From Spongiibacteraceae bacterium (GTDB taxonomy: Bacteria > Pseudomonadota > Gammaproteobacteria > Pseudomonadales > Spongiibacteraceae), in NCBI GenBank assembly GCA_002710725.1, contig PAKT01000065.1:1-41064 (forward strand): a stretch of DNA of 41,064 nt, written 5' to 3'. The translations under genes were made by a program, and so were the position numbers. The notes below the pieces were generated by a model. That model ran no database searches. It saw nothing but the letters and a program-made list of their open reading frames with translations, and was not told the DNA's origin. Shown here piece after piece: positions 1-8,125 of this stretch; position 1 is the first letter of the stretch, and every line of letters begins with the position of its first letter.

Positions 1-2048
1 AGCGAGCAGCGATAGCGGTTGGCCTTGCGGGTAATCGGTGCAGGCAACGGGCCGAGAAACTGATTGCCGTTACCGGGCATGCCGGTGCCGCGGCGCACCG
101 CATGCAGAAATCTATCGCAGGCGTCCAGCGAATTGGCTTCGGCGCGAATAACGGCGCTGTAGCTGGAGGGAGGCAGGCCCAGCTGCCGGCGCTCTGCCAA
201 AAGGCGCTCGGCGAAGGGACTGTAATCCTGACGTAACAGGGTTGCCAGTATCGGGTGATCCGGCGCGTGGGTTTGAATCAGGACTGTGCCCGGGCGCTCG
301 GCGCGGCCGGCGCGGCCGGCAACCTGGGTGAGTAACTGACCGGCGCGCTCGGCGCCTCGAAAATCCGGGCTGAACAGGCCGCCGTCGATATCCAGCATCA
401 CCACCAGCGTGACCAGCGGGAAGTGGTGGCCCTTGGCCAGCATCTGGGTGCCAACCAATACGCAGGGCTTGCCTTCGTTGACGGTGCTGACCATCTCGCT
501 CATGGCGCTTTTGCCGCCGGTGGTGTCGCGATCGATGCGAATGACCTGTGTATCCGGAAAGGCGCCCTTGAGGGTTTGTTCCAGCCTTTCCGTGCCCGGC
601 CCCTTGAAGGTCAGGCTGTCGTTTTCGCAGTCGGGACAGACCTCGGGCAGGGGCTTGTAGGCATCGCAGTGGTGGCAGCGCAGCTGGCGGCGACCAAAGT
701 GAACGGTCAGGCTGACATCGCAGTGATCGCACTGGCCCAGCCAGCCGCAGGCATGGCATTGCAGTAGCGGAGAAAAACCGCGCCGGTTGAGAAAGACCAG
801 CGCCTGCTCGCCCCTGGCCAGCGTGTCGCCAATGGCAGCGAGGCTTTGCGGCGCCAGGCCGTTGTTAAGTTCGCAGTTGCGAATATCCATCAGTTTGATG
901 GTCGGTGGCTGGGCGCCGCCGGCCCGCTCGTTAAGCAGCAGATGACGGTATTTGCCCTGCTGCACATTGTGCAGGCTTTCCAGACTCGGCGTGGCGCTGC
1001 CCAGGATCACCGGGCAGCTGTGGTCCGCGGCGCGCTTTACCGCAATATCCCGGGCTGAGTAGCGAAAGCCGTCCTGCTGTTTGTAGGAGGGGTCGTGCTC
1101 CTCGTCGATGATTATCAGCCCCAGTTCTTTGAAGGGGGTAAACACCGCCGAACGGGTGCCGATCACCACCGCGCAGTCACCGCGCCCGGCGCGCTGCCAG
1201 TCTGACAGGCGCTCGCCGTCGGCCAGCCCCGAGTGCAAGACACAGATCTGGCCGGGGAATCGCGCTTCAAAACGGCGCAGAGTCTGGGGCGTAAGGCCAA
1301 TCTCGGGCACCAGTACCAACGCCTGCTTGCCCTGTTTTGCACAGCGCTCAATGGCTTGGAGATAGACCTCGGTTTTACCGCTGCCGGTTACGCCCTGCAG
1401 CAGAAAGGGCTGAAAGTTGCCGGCCTGAGCATCGATGCTGGACACCGCATGCTGTTGTTCGGGGTTAAGGGTTTTGCCTTCGGCGATGGCAACCGGGCGC
1501 GGTGGGGCGCTTCCCCTTTCCAGAAAACCCTTGTCCAGCAGGGCTTTGATCTGGGGATACTCGAAGCCGTTTTGTTTCAAGGTGTTGCGGCTTGCGGTCT
1601 GCTGGTGGCTGAGCCAGTCGAGCAGTTCGGCCTGCCTGGGGGCCCGCGACAGGCTGTTTGCGGCGAGGGCCTCGCGACCGGCGTCGGTCACCCGATAGTA
1701 GGGTTCGGCCTGATCGCGTGCGGGGTTTTCCTTGCGCAGGCGCACCGGCAACATCTGCTGCAGGACTTCGCCGATGGGGTGATGGTAATAAGCCGCGGCC
1801 CATTGGGCGAGGGCGAGCAGATCTGAACCGAGGGTAGGCTGGCTGTCGAGGATGTCGACGGCGGCCTTGAGCTTGGCCGGGTCTACCTGTGAGGTGTTTT
1901 TACAGGACAGCACCACCGCCACCAGACGGCGGTTACCAAAGGGCACGAGCACGCGCGTGCCGGGCTCAACCGACTGCACTCCATCGGGAGGCAGATAGTC
2001 AAAACTGCGGCGCAGGGGGCAGGGAACGGCGACATCAAGAATCAGCAT
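1..2048 (-). CDS. priA: Primosomal protein N' (replication restart helicase PriA), 3' end cut by window edge
   Basis: PriA is the superfamily-2 DNA helicase that recognises stalled forks and reloads the replisome. About 682 residues are visible, starting MLILDVAVPCPLRRSFDYLP; the last few dozen residues lie outside the window. Reading the minus strand I see the N-terminal DNA-binding region, a Walker A motif GVTGSGKTEVY near residue 217, a DEEHD Walker B box near 315, the GSATPSLES helicase motif, and a zinc-binding insertion near 430-475 with paired cysteines (CHACG, CDHC, CHHC, CPDC). Then come the motif V/VI segments GTQMLAKGHHFP and QVAGRAGRAERPG. The start is the first ATG after the gap that separates it from divergent rpmE. 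The family and order of motifs are unambiguous. Confidence 0.97.
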   Translation of the reverse strand, partial: MLILDVAVPCPLRRSFDYLPPDGVQSVEPGTRVLVPFGNRRLVAVVLSCKNTSQVDPAKLKAAVDILDSQPTLGSDLLALAQWAAAYYHHPIGEVLQQMLPVRLRKENPARDQAEPYYRVTDAGREALAANSLSRAPRQAELLDWLSHQQTASRNTLKQNGFEYPQIKALLDKGFLERGSAPPRPVAIAEGKTLNPEQQHAVSSIDAQAGNFQPFLLQGVTGSGKTEVYLQAIERCAKQGKQALVLVPEIGLTPQTLRRFEARFPGQICVLHSGLADGERLSDWQRAGRGDCAVVIGTRSAVFTPFKELGLIIIDEEHDPSYKQQDGFRYSARDIAVKRAADHSCPVILGSATPSLESLHNVQQGKYRHLLLNERAGGAQPPTIKLMDIRNCELNNGLAPQSLAAIGDTLARGEQALVFLNRRGFSPLLQCHACGWLGQCDHCDVSLTVHFGRRQLRCHHCDAYKPLPEVCPDCENDSLTFKGPGTERLEQTLKGAFPDTQVIRIDRDTTGGKSAMSEMVSTVNEGKPCVLVGTQMLAKGHHFPLVTLVVMLDIDGGLFSPDFRGAERAGQLLTQVAGRAGRAERPGTVLIQTHAPDHPILATLLRQDYSPFAERLLAERRQLGLPPSSYSAVIRAEANSLDACDRFLHAVRRGTGMPGNGNQFLGPLPAPITRKANRYRCS

Positions 2049-2100
2049 CGGCGAATTATATAGAAAGCGCGGGCAAAATCAGTAAAGACGGGCCTTCCGG

Positions 2101-2128
2101 TTGATTATTGGTCAACTTCTGGTAAGAT
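2101..2128 (+). promoter_or_regulatory. Candidate sigma-70 promoter for rpmE
   Basis: TTGATT (2101-2106) and TAAGAT (2123-2128) are separated by 16 bases, each matching four of six consensus positions. They lie about 110 bases upstream of the rpmE start in the 188-base gap between divergent priA and rpmE. The long leader would leave room for leader-based control, but I see no clear structure. Confidence 0.4.
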
Positions 2129-2236
2129 TCGCCGCCTGTTTCGTCCCCGGTCAATTGCCGGGGCCGGTTTTAATGACTGATGACCTGCGCGGTGCCTGGC
2201 AAGAGATCAGGTGGCGGTGCACAAGAGGATTCCATC

Positions 2237-2458
2237 ATGCGTGCGGATATTCATCCCAAGTACGAAGAAATCACAGCAACCTGCAGCTGTGGCAATGTGA
2301 TCAAAACCCGTTCGACCATGTGTCAGGATACTCACCTGGACGTATGTTCGGCGTGCCACCCGTTCTACACCGGCACCCAGAAGATGATGGATACCGGCGG
2401 CCGTGTTGACCGCTTCCGCAAGCGTTTCGGCTCTCGCGGTGGTGCTAAAAAAGCCTGA
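2237..2458 (+). CDS. rpmE: 50S ribosomal protein L31, zinc-binding form
   Basis: A 73-residue protein of the large ribosomal subunit, starting [12 protein letters not shown]. It carries four cysteines at residues 16, 18, 37 and 40 (CSC and CSAC), the zinc-ribbon arrangement of the C+ paralogue of L31. A C+ form normally serves as the zinc-replete version and as a zinc store; no C- paralogue is present in this window. The ATG at 2237 follows the purine-rich AGAGGA at 2224-2229. The frame stays open upstream to 2180, but that extension does not resemble L31. The tail [15 protein letters not shown] is basic as expected for rRNA contact. A stem-loop follows immediately. Confidence 0.97.
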   Translation: MRADIHPKYEEITATCSCGNVIKTRSTMCQDTHLDVCSACHPFYTGTQKMMDTGGRVDRFRKRFGSRGGAKKA

Positions 2459-2473
2459 TCTTATCAGGGTTTT
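2454..2473 (+). terminator. Rho-independent terminator after rpmE
   Basis: CCTGAT (2454-2459), loop CTT, then ATCAGG (2463-2468) form a perfect 6-bp stem followed by GTTTT. It overlaps the rpmE stop region and ends 5 bases before the next start codon, so it may attenuate rather than fully stop transcription. A-rich sequence before the stem makes it roughly bidirectional. Confidence 0.55.
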
Positions 2474-2477
2474 CAGC

Positions 2478-3275
2478 ATGAATAGCAAAGCGCCCGGCCA
2501 GTTTTGGCTGGGCGTTTTCGTTTTCGTATTTTGTCTGGCGCTGGCCCTCCCGGTCCACGCCCTGTGTCTCCCTCCCCAAAATCTGCAAGCGGCCAGGCTC
2601 GACAGTGTTGTCGATGGCGATACCCTGCGCCTGACGGATGGCCGCTTGGTGCGCCTGATCGGCGTAAATACCCCGGAAATTGGCCGCGATGGTCGGCTCG
2701 ATGAGCCCTTTGCCGTTGCGGCGTCACAGGCTGTAGAGCGCTTTCTCGGCAGGGAGCTGTTGCTGGCCGAGGGCCTTGAGGCCAGGGATCGCCACGGTCG
2801 AACGCTGGCGGCGGTCTATAGAGCCGGCGATCGCGCCCACCTGGGCGAGTATCTTCTGACAAAGGGCCTGGGCTGGCATATTGTCGTGCCGCCCAACCTG
2901 CAGGATCTGGATTGCCTGCAAAAAGCCGAGGCCGAAGCGAGAAAATATCGCCGCGGTGTCTGGAATACGCCAGCAGCCCCGGTGCGAGCGAGGGATTTGG
3001 ACAAGCGCCATGCTGGCTTTATGCGCGTAAGCGGTGAGGTCAGCCGGGTTGCTGCGAGCCGCAAGGCGATCTGGCTGGAAATTGATCAGAATCTGTCACT
3101 GAGGCTCGACAAGCGGGATTTGCCCTACTTTTCTGGTATCGATCTGGACGCTCTTGAAGGACAGATGTTGACGGTGCGTGGATGGTTGATTTATAGAGGT
3201 GGACAGAACTCGCGCTATCCGGCGCATAAAATGTCGCTGCGTCATCCGGCGATGCTGGAATTGGAAAAGGATTAG
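2478..3275 (+). CDS. Exported staphylococcal-nuclease-like (thermonuclease) protein
   Basis: A 265-residue SNase-fold protein. Residues 1-28 form a signal peptide with a long hydrophobic run ending near PVHA. The nuclease core shows VVDGDTLRL (calcium-ligand Asp), RLIGVNTPE (active-site Arg and Glu) and DRHGRTLAAVY (second active-site Arg). Compared with S. aureus nuclease the Asp in VDTPE is Asn here, a change common in bacterial homologues. The C-terminal 80 residues (about 185-265) look like a small extra beta-rich domain of OB type, which I cannot name. It probably degrades nucleic acid in the periplasm or outside the cell. The start at 2478 lies just after the rpmE terminator and places the signal peptide at the N-terminus. 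The next gene begins 2 bases after the stop, so they are probably co-transcribed. Confidence 0.88.
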   Translation: MNSKAPGQFWLGVFVFVFCLALALPVHALCLPPQNLQAARLDSVVDGDTLRLTDGRLVRLIGVNTPEIGRDGRLDEPFAVAASQAVERFLGRELLLAEGLEARDRHGRTLAAVYRAGDRAHLGEYLLTKGLGWHIVVPPNLQDLDCLQKAEAEARKYRRGVWNTPAAPVRARDLDKRHAGFMRVSGEVSRVAASRKAIWLEIDQNLSLRLDKRDLPYFSGIDLDALEGQMLTVRGWLIYRGGQNSRYPAHKMSLRHPAMLELEKD

Positions 3276-3277
3276 TT

Positions 3278-4609
3278 ATGGTAGCCAGTAAGATCATCGC
3301 CAGTAAAAAGAAGTTGCTGCAGGCGGCGGAGCGCAAAGTATTTCGTGGCTTTGAAGTGCCCGAGGACCTGGCGCCGCTAACTGACATCGACCCGAACGAG
3401 TCAAAGGCCAGTGCCAAAAGTGGCGTTGCGCCGGAAGCGGTGGCGGATATCTGGTCTGCCATAGAGAGTTTTTACCGGCGCGGGGCTCATCCCTTTGTGT
3501 CGGTCTGTATTCGCCGTCACGGCGAGATGATCCTGAATCGCTCGCTGGGCTACGTCAAAGGCGCCATGGGCGAGTGCGAGCCTGTTATCGGTAGTCTCGA
3601 TACGCCGATCTGCCTGTTTTCATCCTCGAAAGCGGTATCGGCCATGCTGATCCACAAGCTGGCCGAAGAGGGCCATATCGACCTGCTGACGCCGGTAAGC
3701 TACTACATTCCCGAATTTGCGGCAGGCGGCAAGGCAAACATTACCGTTCACGATCTGCTCAGCCACCGCGCCGGGGTGCCGGGCATCGCGCCGGATGTGC
3801 CGCGCGATGTGCTCTACGACCCGGAAGAGGCGCTGCGCCATATCTGCGCCATGGAAACTCTGCACAGTGATGGCCGGGTATCGGCCTACCACGCGATTAC
3901 CGGCGGTTTTGTGATGGCCAAACTGGTGGAAGTCACCACCGGCATGAGCATTCAGCAGTATCTGGACGCGGTATTCCGCCAGCCTCTCGGTATGAAGTAT
4001 TTCACTTACGGCATCGATAAAACGCTGCAGCCCTCGGTTGCCCATCACTACGAAACGGGGCTGAAAAACCCGAAACTGATCGAGAATGTGCTGACCAATG
4101 TGCTGGGCGCGACGGTGGCCGAAGCCATCGAGATCTCCAATACCCCTGAATTCATGTCGTCGGTGATTCCCTCGGGCAATATTTACTCAACCGCTGAAGA
4201 GGCCTGCCGCTTCTTCCAGATGATGCTGCAGCGCGGTGAGTGGCAGGGCCAGCGCGTGCTCGACCCGGTGACGGTGCTGCGGGGCACCCGGGAAGTGGGC
4301 GGCGCCAGGCTGGATAAATCGCTGATGCTGCCTATGCGTTACAGTGCCGGCATGATGCTCGGCGGCAAGCCGGCAGGTTTGTACGGGGTCGACACCCACC
4401 ACGCCTTCGGTCATCTGGGCTTCAGTAATATTCTCTGCTGGGCCGACCCGCAGCGGGATCTGGCGGTGTCCATCGTCAGCAGCGGCAAGCCGGTAATCAG
4501 TACCCATATCGTGCCGCTGCTGTTCAGTGTATTGAACAGGATCAATAAAGCCTGTGAGCCCTGTGTGGACGGCCTGTACGAGTTGCCGCAATACCGTCCG
4601 GCAGGTTGA
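3278..4609 (+). CDS. Serine hydrolase of the class C beta-lactamase / EstB esterase family
   Basis: A 443-residue cytoplasmic-looking protein (no signal peptide). The catalytic S-x-x-K is S115-S-S-K118. The second motif is Y204-H-A in place of the Y-x-N of true AmpC enzymes, and H379-L-G occupies the place of the K-T-G box. This pattern fits the EstB/lipolytic subgroup, which hydrolyses esters rather than beta-lactams. The substrate is unknown. The first 45 residues are Lys/Ala-rich and lie outside the enzyme fold. It is tightly linked (2-base gap) to the exported nuclease. An equivalent uncharacterised gene often lies between nuclease and malic enzyme in related genomes, which I state from memory. 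Confidence 0.85.
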   Translation: MVASKIIASKKKLLQAAERKVFRGFEVPEDLAPLTDIDPNESKASAKSGVAPEAVADIWSAIESFYRRGAHPFVSVCIRRHGEMILNRSLGYVKGAMGECEPVIGSLDTPICLFSSSKAVSAMLIHKLAEEGHIDLLTPVSYYIPEFAAGGKANITVHDLLSHRAGVPGIAPDVPRDVLYDPEEALRHICAMETLHSDGRVSAYHAITGGFVMAKLVEVTTGMSIQQYLDAVFRQPLGMKYFTYGIDKTLQPSVAHHYETGLKNPKLIENVLTNVLGATVAEAIEISNTPEFMSSVIPSGNIYSTAEEACRFFQMMLQRGEWQGQRVLDPVTVLRGTREVGGARLDKSLMLPMRYSAGMMLGGKPAGLYGVDTHHAFGHLGFSNILCWADPQRDLAVSIVSSGKPVISTHIVPLLFSVLNRINKACEPCVDGLYELPQYRPAG

Positions 4610-4702
4610 CCTTGCAGCTTTTGTCTCGCGTTTGTGCTGTGGGCAAAAGTATTCATGGTAAACACTCTGAATATGCCGAAGAGGGCATGAAATACGGCCA
4701 CT

Positions 4703-4728
4703 GGCGCCCTTGAGGCGCCCTTCGCTTT
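4703..4728 (+). terminator. Likely terminator downstream of the serine hydrolase
   Basis: GGCGCC (4703-4708), loop CTTGA, GGCGCC (4714-4719) form a 6-bp all-GC stem followed within 5 bases by CTTTT. It lies in the 172-base gap between the hydrolase and malic enzyme genes. No other clear element is visible in that gap. Confidence 0.5.
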
Positions 4729-4781
4729 TCTATATGCTTCAGCGCCTCATTATCGGTATTACTGCATCCGGACCCACGTAA

Positions 4782-6026
4782 ATGTCTGAGGAATTCAAGC
4801 GCGCTGCGCTGGCGTATCACGCCGAACCGACACCGGGGAAGATCGGTGTTCACCTGACCAAACCTGCGGAAACCCAGCGGGATCTCGCCCTCGCGTACAG
4901 CCCCGGCGTCGCCGAGCCGGTGCGAGAGATCGCCCGCGACCCTCAATTGGCTTACAAGTACACCTCTAAAGGTAATCTGGTTGCAGTCATCTCCGACGGC
5001 AGCGCCATCCTCGGTCTGGGCGATCTCGGCCCCCTGGCCAGCAAACCGGTTATGGAAGGCAAAGCTCTGCTGTTCAAGCGCTTCGCCAATGTCGATTCCA
5101 TTGATATCGAGGTGAATGCGGAAGATTCCCAGGCGTTTATCGACACCGTTGTGCGTATTGCGGACACCTTTGGCGGCATCAACCTTGAAGATATCAAGGC
5201 ACCTGAGTGCTTCGAGATCGAGCGCATTCTGAAAGAGCAGTGCAATATTCCTGTGTTTCACGACGATCAGCACGGCACGGCTATTGTCACTGCGGCGGGC
5301 ATGCTGAACGCGCTGGAAATTCAGGGTAAAACCATTGAAGAGGCAAAAATTGTCTGTCTGGGAGCTGGTTCTGCTGCCATCGCCTGCATGAAGCTGCTGG
5401 TCAGTCTGGGTGCTCAATACCAGAATATTTTCATGATTGATCGGCGCGGTGTGATTTATCCAGGCCGCGAAGGCATGAATGAGTACAAGCAGGAATTTCA
5501 AAACAGCACTGATGCGCGAACTCTGGCGGACGCTATGGTCGATGCCGATGTATTCGTCGGCCTGTCCGGCCCGGATCTGGTCAGCGAAGAGATGCTGTTG
5601 TCGATGGCGCCCAAGCCCATTATCTTCGCCTGCTCCAACCCGGATCCGGAAATCAAACCGGAGCTGGCCCACTCCCTGCGCGACGACCTGATCGTGGCGA
5701 CAGGGCGTTCAGACTACCCGAACCAGGTTAACAACGTACTGGGCTTCCCTTTTATTTTCCGCGGTGCGCTGGATGTTCGGTCTCGCGCCATCAATGAGGA
5801 AATGAAGATCGCAGCGGTGCACGCCATTCGCGAACTGGCGAAAGAGCCGGTGCCCGAAAAGGTGATTGAGGCCTGTGGCTGCGGCCCGCTGGAATTTGGC
5901 CCCAACTATATTATTCCCAAGCCTGTGGACGCGCGCCTGCTGAGTCGGGTGCCGGCGGCGGTGGCTCAGGCGGCGGTGGATACCGGCGTGGCGCAGTTAC
6001 CTTATCCGGCACACTATCCGCTTTAG
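4782..6026 (+). CDS. maeB: Malic enzyme, short form without phosphotransacetylase domain
   Basis: A 414-residue enzyme that oxidatively decarboxylates malate to pyruvate with NAD(P)+ as acceptor, supplying pyruvate and NAD(P)H. The N-terminal malic domain carries KIGVHLTKP, AYSPGVAEP, YTSKGNLVAVISDG and GLGDLGPLASKPVMEGKA. The divalent-metal site appears as DIEVNAEDSQ ... NLEDIKAPECF ... VFHDDQHGTA. The NAD(P)-binding domain has the Rossmann GAGSAAIAC near residue 197. It ends after about 414 residues and so lacks the C-terminal PTA-like domain of E. coli MaeB, matching the short Pseudomonas form. Co-factor preference cannot be decided from sequence by eye. Confidence 0.95.
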   Translation: MSEEFKRAALAYHAEPTPGKIGVHLTKPAETQRDLALAYSPGVAEPVREIARDPQLAYKYTSKGNLVAVISDGSAILGLGDLGPLASKPVMEGKALLFKRFANVDSIDIEVNAEDSQAFIDTVVRIADTFGGINLEDIKAPECFEIERILKEQCNIPVFHDDQHGTAIVTAAGMLNALEIQGKTIEEAKIVCLGAGSAAIACMKLLVSLGAQYQNIFMIDRRGVIYPGREGMNEYKQEFQNSTDARTLADAMVDADVFVGLSGPDLVSEEMLLSMAPKPIIFACSNPDPEIKPELAHSLRDDLIVATGRSDYPNQVNNVLGFPFIFRGALDVRSRAINEEMKIAAVHAIRELAKEPVPEKVIEACGCGPLEFGPNYIIPKPVDARLLSRVPAAVAQAAVDTGVAQLPYPAHYPL

Positions 6027-6056
6027 TCTATTCTTACCCGGGTATTTGAAATGCTG

Positions 6057-6080
6057 TCTCAGAGCGCTTGCGCTCTGAGA
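6057..6080. other. Perfect 10-bp stem-loop between convergent genes
   Basis: TCTCAGAGCG (6057-6066), loop CTTG, CGCTCTGAGA (6071-6080). It includes the stop codon of the minus-strand PAS gene and lies about 30 bases after the malic enzyme stop. There is no T-run on either side, so it may act as an mRNA 3'-end stabiliser or a bidirectional pause site rather than a classical terminator. Confidence 0.6.
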
Positions 6081-7042
6081 TAGCTGTCGGTTCGCTCTGC
6101 ATCTTTGCGGTCGCTGATATCGATATTGGCGCCAATCACGCTAATGGTCTGGTCTTGCGGGTTTTCAATCACCGTGGCCGGCGACAGCATCCAGCGATAA
6201 TTGCCGTCGGCGTGTTGGAGGCGGTATTCGATGTTGTGATGGCCGCGCGGGTTTTTCTCTATCTTCTTTTTCAGGGTCATCACACTGTCGAGATCGTCAG
6301 GGTGGATAAGAAACTGAAAAAACTCCGCAGTATGCGGAAAGCTTTTATTCGCCAGGCCGAGCTGTCGCTGCCACTGCTCGGAAAATCGCATGCTGTTGTC
6401 ATGGATATTCCAGCTCCAGAAACCAATATTGGCGCCCTCTACGGCTAGACGCAGATTGATATCTTTCTCGCGCAAGGCGATTTCACCCAGCTTGCGTTCA
6501 TGAATATCGATAATGGTGCCGATCCACTCGCTGATTTCATCCTTTCCATCAACGATCGGAATGCCCTGAGACTCAAAATGGCGATAGCTGCCGTCCGCCA
6601 TCCGCATTCTGAAATCCGTCAGGAAAGGGCGCCCTCGCTCCATCGCGTCGCCCCAGAGTTGCTGCGCCTGCTGCCGGTCGTCGGGATGAATCACGTCGAT
6701 CCAGTCATTGATATTGGCACTGGCGGGAGACTTGCCTGTAAGCCGGCCAAAGGCCCCGCTCAAATTCAGCAGACCATTTTGGGTGTTGGTACGCCAGACG
6801 ATATGGGGCAGAGCATCCAGCCGCTGGCTGAAATCCCGCTCTCGGTTGCGCCGCTGGCGTTTACGGAGAAAAAGCAGGGCAATCCCAATGCCGATAACAA
6901 TAAGCGCAATGGATTCGAGGAAATTGATAATCCCCGCAGGGGTGATAAGCGGGTGTGCCATAAGCGGGCGAGGCAGTAGCAGGCAGCCATAACAAACCCA
7001 GAGGCGGTAGCGGGCGATCGTGTAAGGCACGGATTTCTCCAT
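6059..7042 (-). CDS. Membrane-anchored protein with two PAS/PAC domains and no output domain
   Basis: A protein of about 327 residues. From the ATG at 7042 it begins MEKSVPYTIARYRLWVC, with a hydrophobic N-terminus and a clear membrane segment (IALIVIGIGIALLFL) followed by the basic KRQRRNRE. Two PAS domains with PAC tails follow: the first around INDWIDVIHPDDR ... IIDIHERK, the second around IGFWSWN ... FLIHPDDLDSV ... NIDISDRK. The chain stops soon after the second PAC. No GGDEF, EAL, kinase or methyl-accepting domain is present in frame, so output would need a partner. The frame is open to an upstream ATG at 7198, but the extra 52 residues look non-biological and would leave only 30 bases to the divergent gene. 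I therefore prefer 7042. Confidence 0.75.
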   Translation of the reverse strand: MEKSVPYTIARYRLWVCYGCLLLPRPLMAHPLITPAGIINFLESIALIVIGIGIALLFLRKRQRRNRERDFSQRLDALPHIVWRTNTQNGLLNLSGAFGRLTGKSPASANINDWIDVIHPDDRQQAQQLWGDAMERGRPFLTDFRMRMADGSYRHFESQGIPIVDGKDEISEWIGTIIDIHERKLGEIALREKDINLRLAVEGANIGFWSWNIHDNSMRFSEQWQRQLGLANKSFPHTAEFFQFLIHPDDLDSVMTLKKKIEKNPRGHHNIEYRLQHADGNYRWMLSPATVIENPQDQTISVIGANIDISDRKDAERTDSYLRAQAL

Positions 7043-7228
7043 CCATAAAAGCTCTGCGGAAGCGGGCAGGCCTTGTCGCTTGGCTGACGCAAGTATCGGT
7101 GTCCAGTATAGCCGATAAGCAAATCGCGACCAGATGCCGGCATCAGGGGCCCAGGGCAGCGGACCTTTGCCATGTCGAAGGCGAGGCAGTAGCATCAAAG
7201 CCCACGCGAGGGAAAAGAGGAAAGCGTC

Positions 7229-8110
7229 ATGTCACTGGGGAAACTGGGCGTTTGGGCCTGGGTTGATAACGCGGGTTTTGAAGGGGCGGCTGATTTTGCT
7301 CAGCAGATTGAAAGTCTTGGTTATTCGGCCCTGTGGGTTCCGGAGGCTGTTGGTTGCGACCCCTTTGTCACGCTGGCCTTGCTGGCCCAGCGCACGACCA
7401 CCCTGAAGCTTGCCACAGGTATTGCCAATATTTACGCCCGCGATGCCATGGCCATGCAGTCGGTGCGCAAAACCCTGGATGGGTTGAGCGGTGGCCGACT
7501 GATACTGGGCTTGGGGGTTTCTCACCCGGAAATGGTCAGCACCTTCAGGCAGCACGATTACGGCAAGCCGGTGTCGACCATGCGGCGCTATCTGGATGCG
7601 ATGGAGGGCGCACTGTATGCCGGCCCCCAGCCTGAGCGGCAAGGTTTGCTGATGCTGGCGGCGCTGCGTAAAAACATGCTCGGCCTGGCAGCAGAAAAAG
7701 CCGATGGCGCCCACCCCTACTTTGTTCCGGTGGAGCACACTGCCCGCGCCCGCGAGATTCTCGGCCCCGATAAGCTGTTGGCGCCGGAGCAGATGGTGCT
7801 GCTGGAAACCGATCCGGGCGAGGCCCGCCGCATTGCCCGTGGTTATATGGCGACCTATATCGGCCTGCAAAATTATCGCAATAACCTGCTGACACTGGGC
7901 TTTGACGAGAGCGACTTTGACAACGGCGGTTCCGACCGGCTGGTCGATGCCATTGTCGCTTGGGGTGATGAAGAGGCATTGGCCGAGCGGGTTCGCCAGC
8001 ACTGGCAGGCGGGTGCCGACCACGTGTGCATACAGGCTTTGCGCAAAGACGGCGAAAATGGTTTCGACCTTGAGACCGTAAAAAAACTGGCACCGCTGAC
8101 GAGCGAATAG
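7229..8110 (+). CDS. Luciferase-like (LLM class) F420-dependent oxidoreductase, TIGR03620-like
   Basis: A 293-residue TIM-barrel flavin/F420-type oxidoreductase. Typical LLM segments are GKLGVWAWVDN at the N-terminus, LWVPEAVGCDPF, LATGIANIYARDAMAM, SGGRLILGLGVSH and AEKADGAHPYFVPVEHT. The start ATG follows GAGGAAA with good spacing. Members of this group are often annotated F420-dependent, but proteobacteria usually use FMN or have no proven cofactor. I therefore call the fold, not the substrate. It is 15 bases upstream of the sirtuin gene on the same strand, suggesting co-transcription. The 186 bases upstream (7043-7228) are shared with the divergent PAS gene and should hold both promoters; I cannot pick out a strong one. 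Confidence 0.85.
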   Translation: MSLGKLGVWAWVDNAGFEGAADFAQQIESLGYSALWVPEAVGCDPFVTLALLAQRTTTLKLATGIANIYARDAMAMQSVRKTLDGLSGGRLILGLGVSHPEMVSTFRQHDYGKPVSTMRRYLDAMEGALYAGPQPERQGLLMLAALRKNMLGLAAEKADGAHPYFVPVEHTARAREILGPDKLLAPEQMVLLETDPGEARRIARGYMATYIGLQNYRNNLLTLGFDESDFDNGGSDRLVDAIVAWGDEEALAERVRQHWQAGADHVCIQALRKDGENGFDLETVKKLAPLTSE

Positions 8111-8125
8111 CAAGGGCCAACCGGC

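Noticed and set aside
112-1826. Several open frames on both strands inside the left-most kilobases (for example 423-767 and 1233-1826 plus)
   Set aside because: They lie inside priA, whose minus-strand frame shows the complete set of helicase and zinc motifs. The others have no recognisable domain and reflect high-GC shadow frames.
3040-6000. Minus-strand frames opposite the nuclease, hydrolase and malic enzyme genes (for example 4653-5672)
   Set aside because: The plus-strand products are clear members of known families with aligned motifs. The antisense frames show none.
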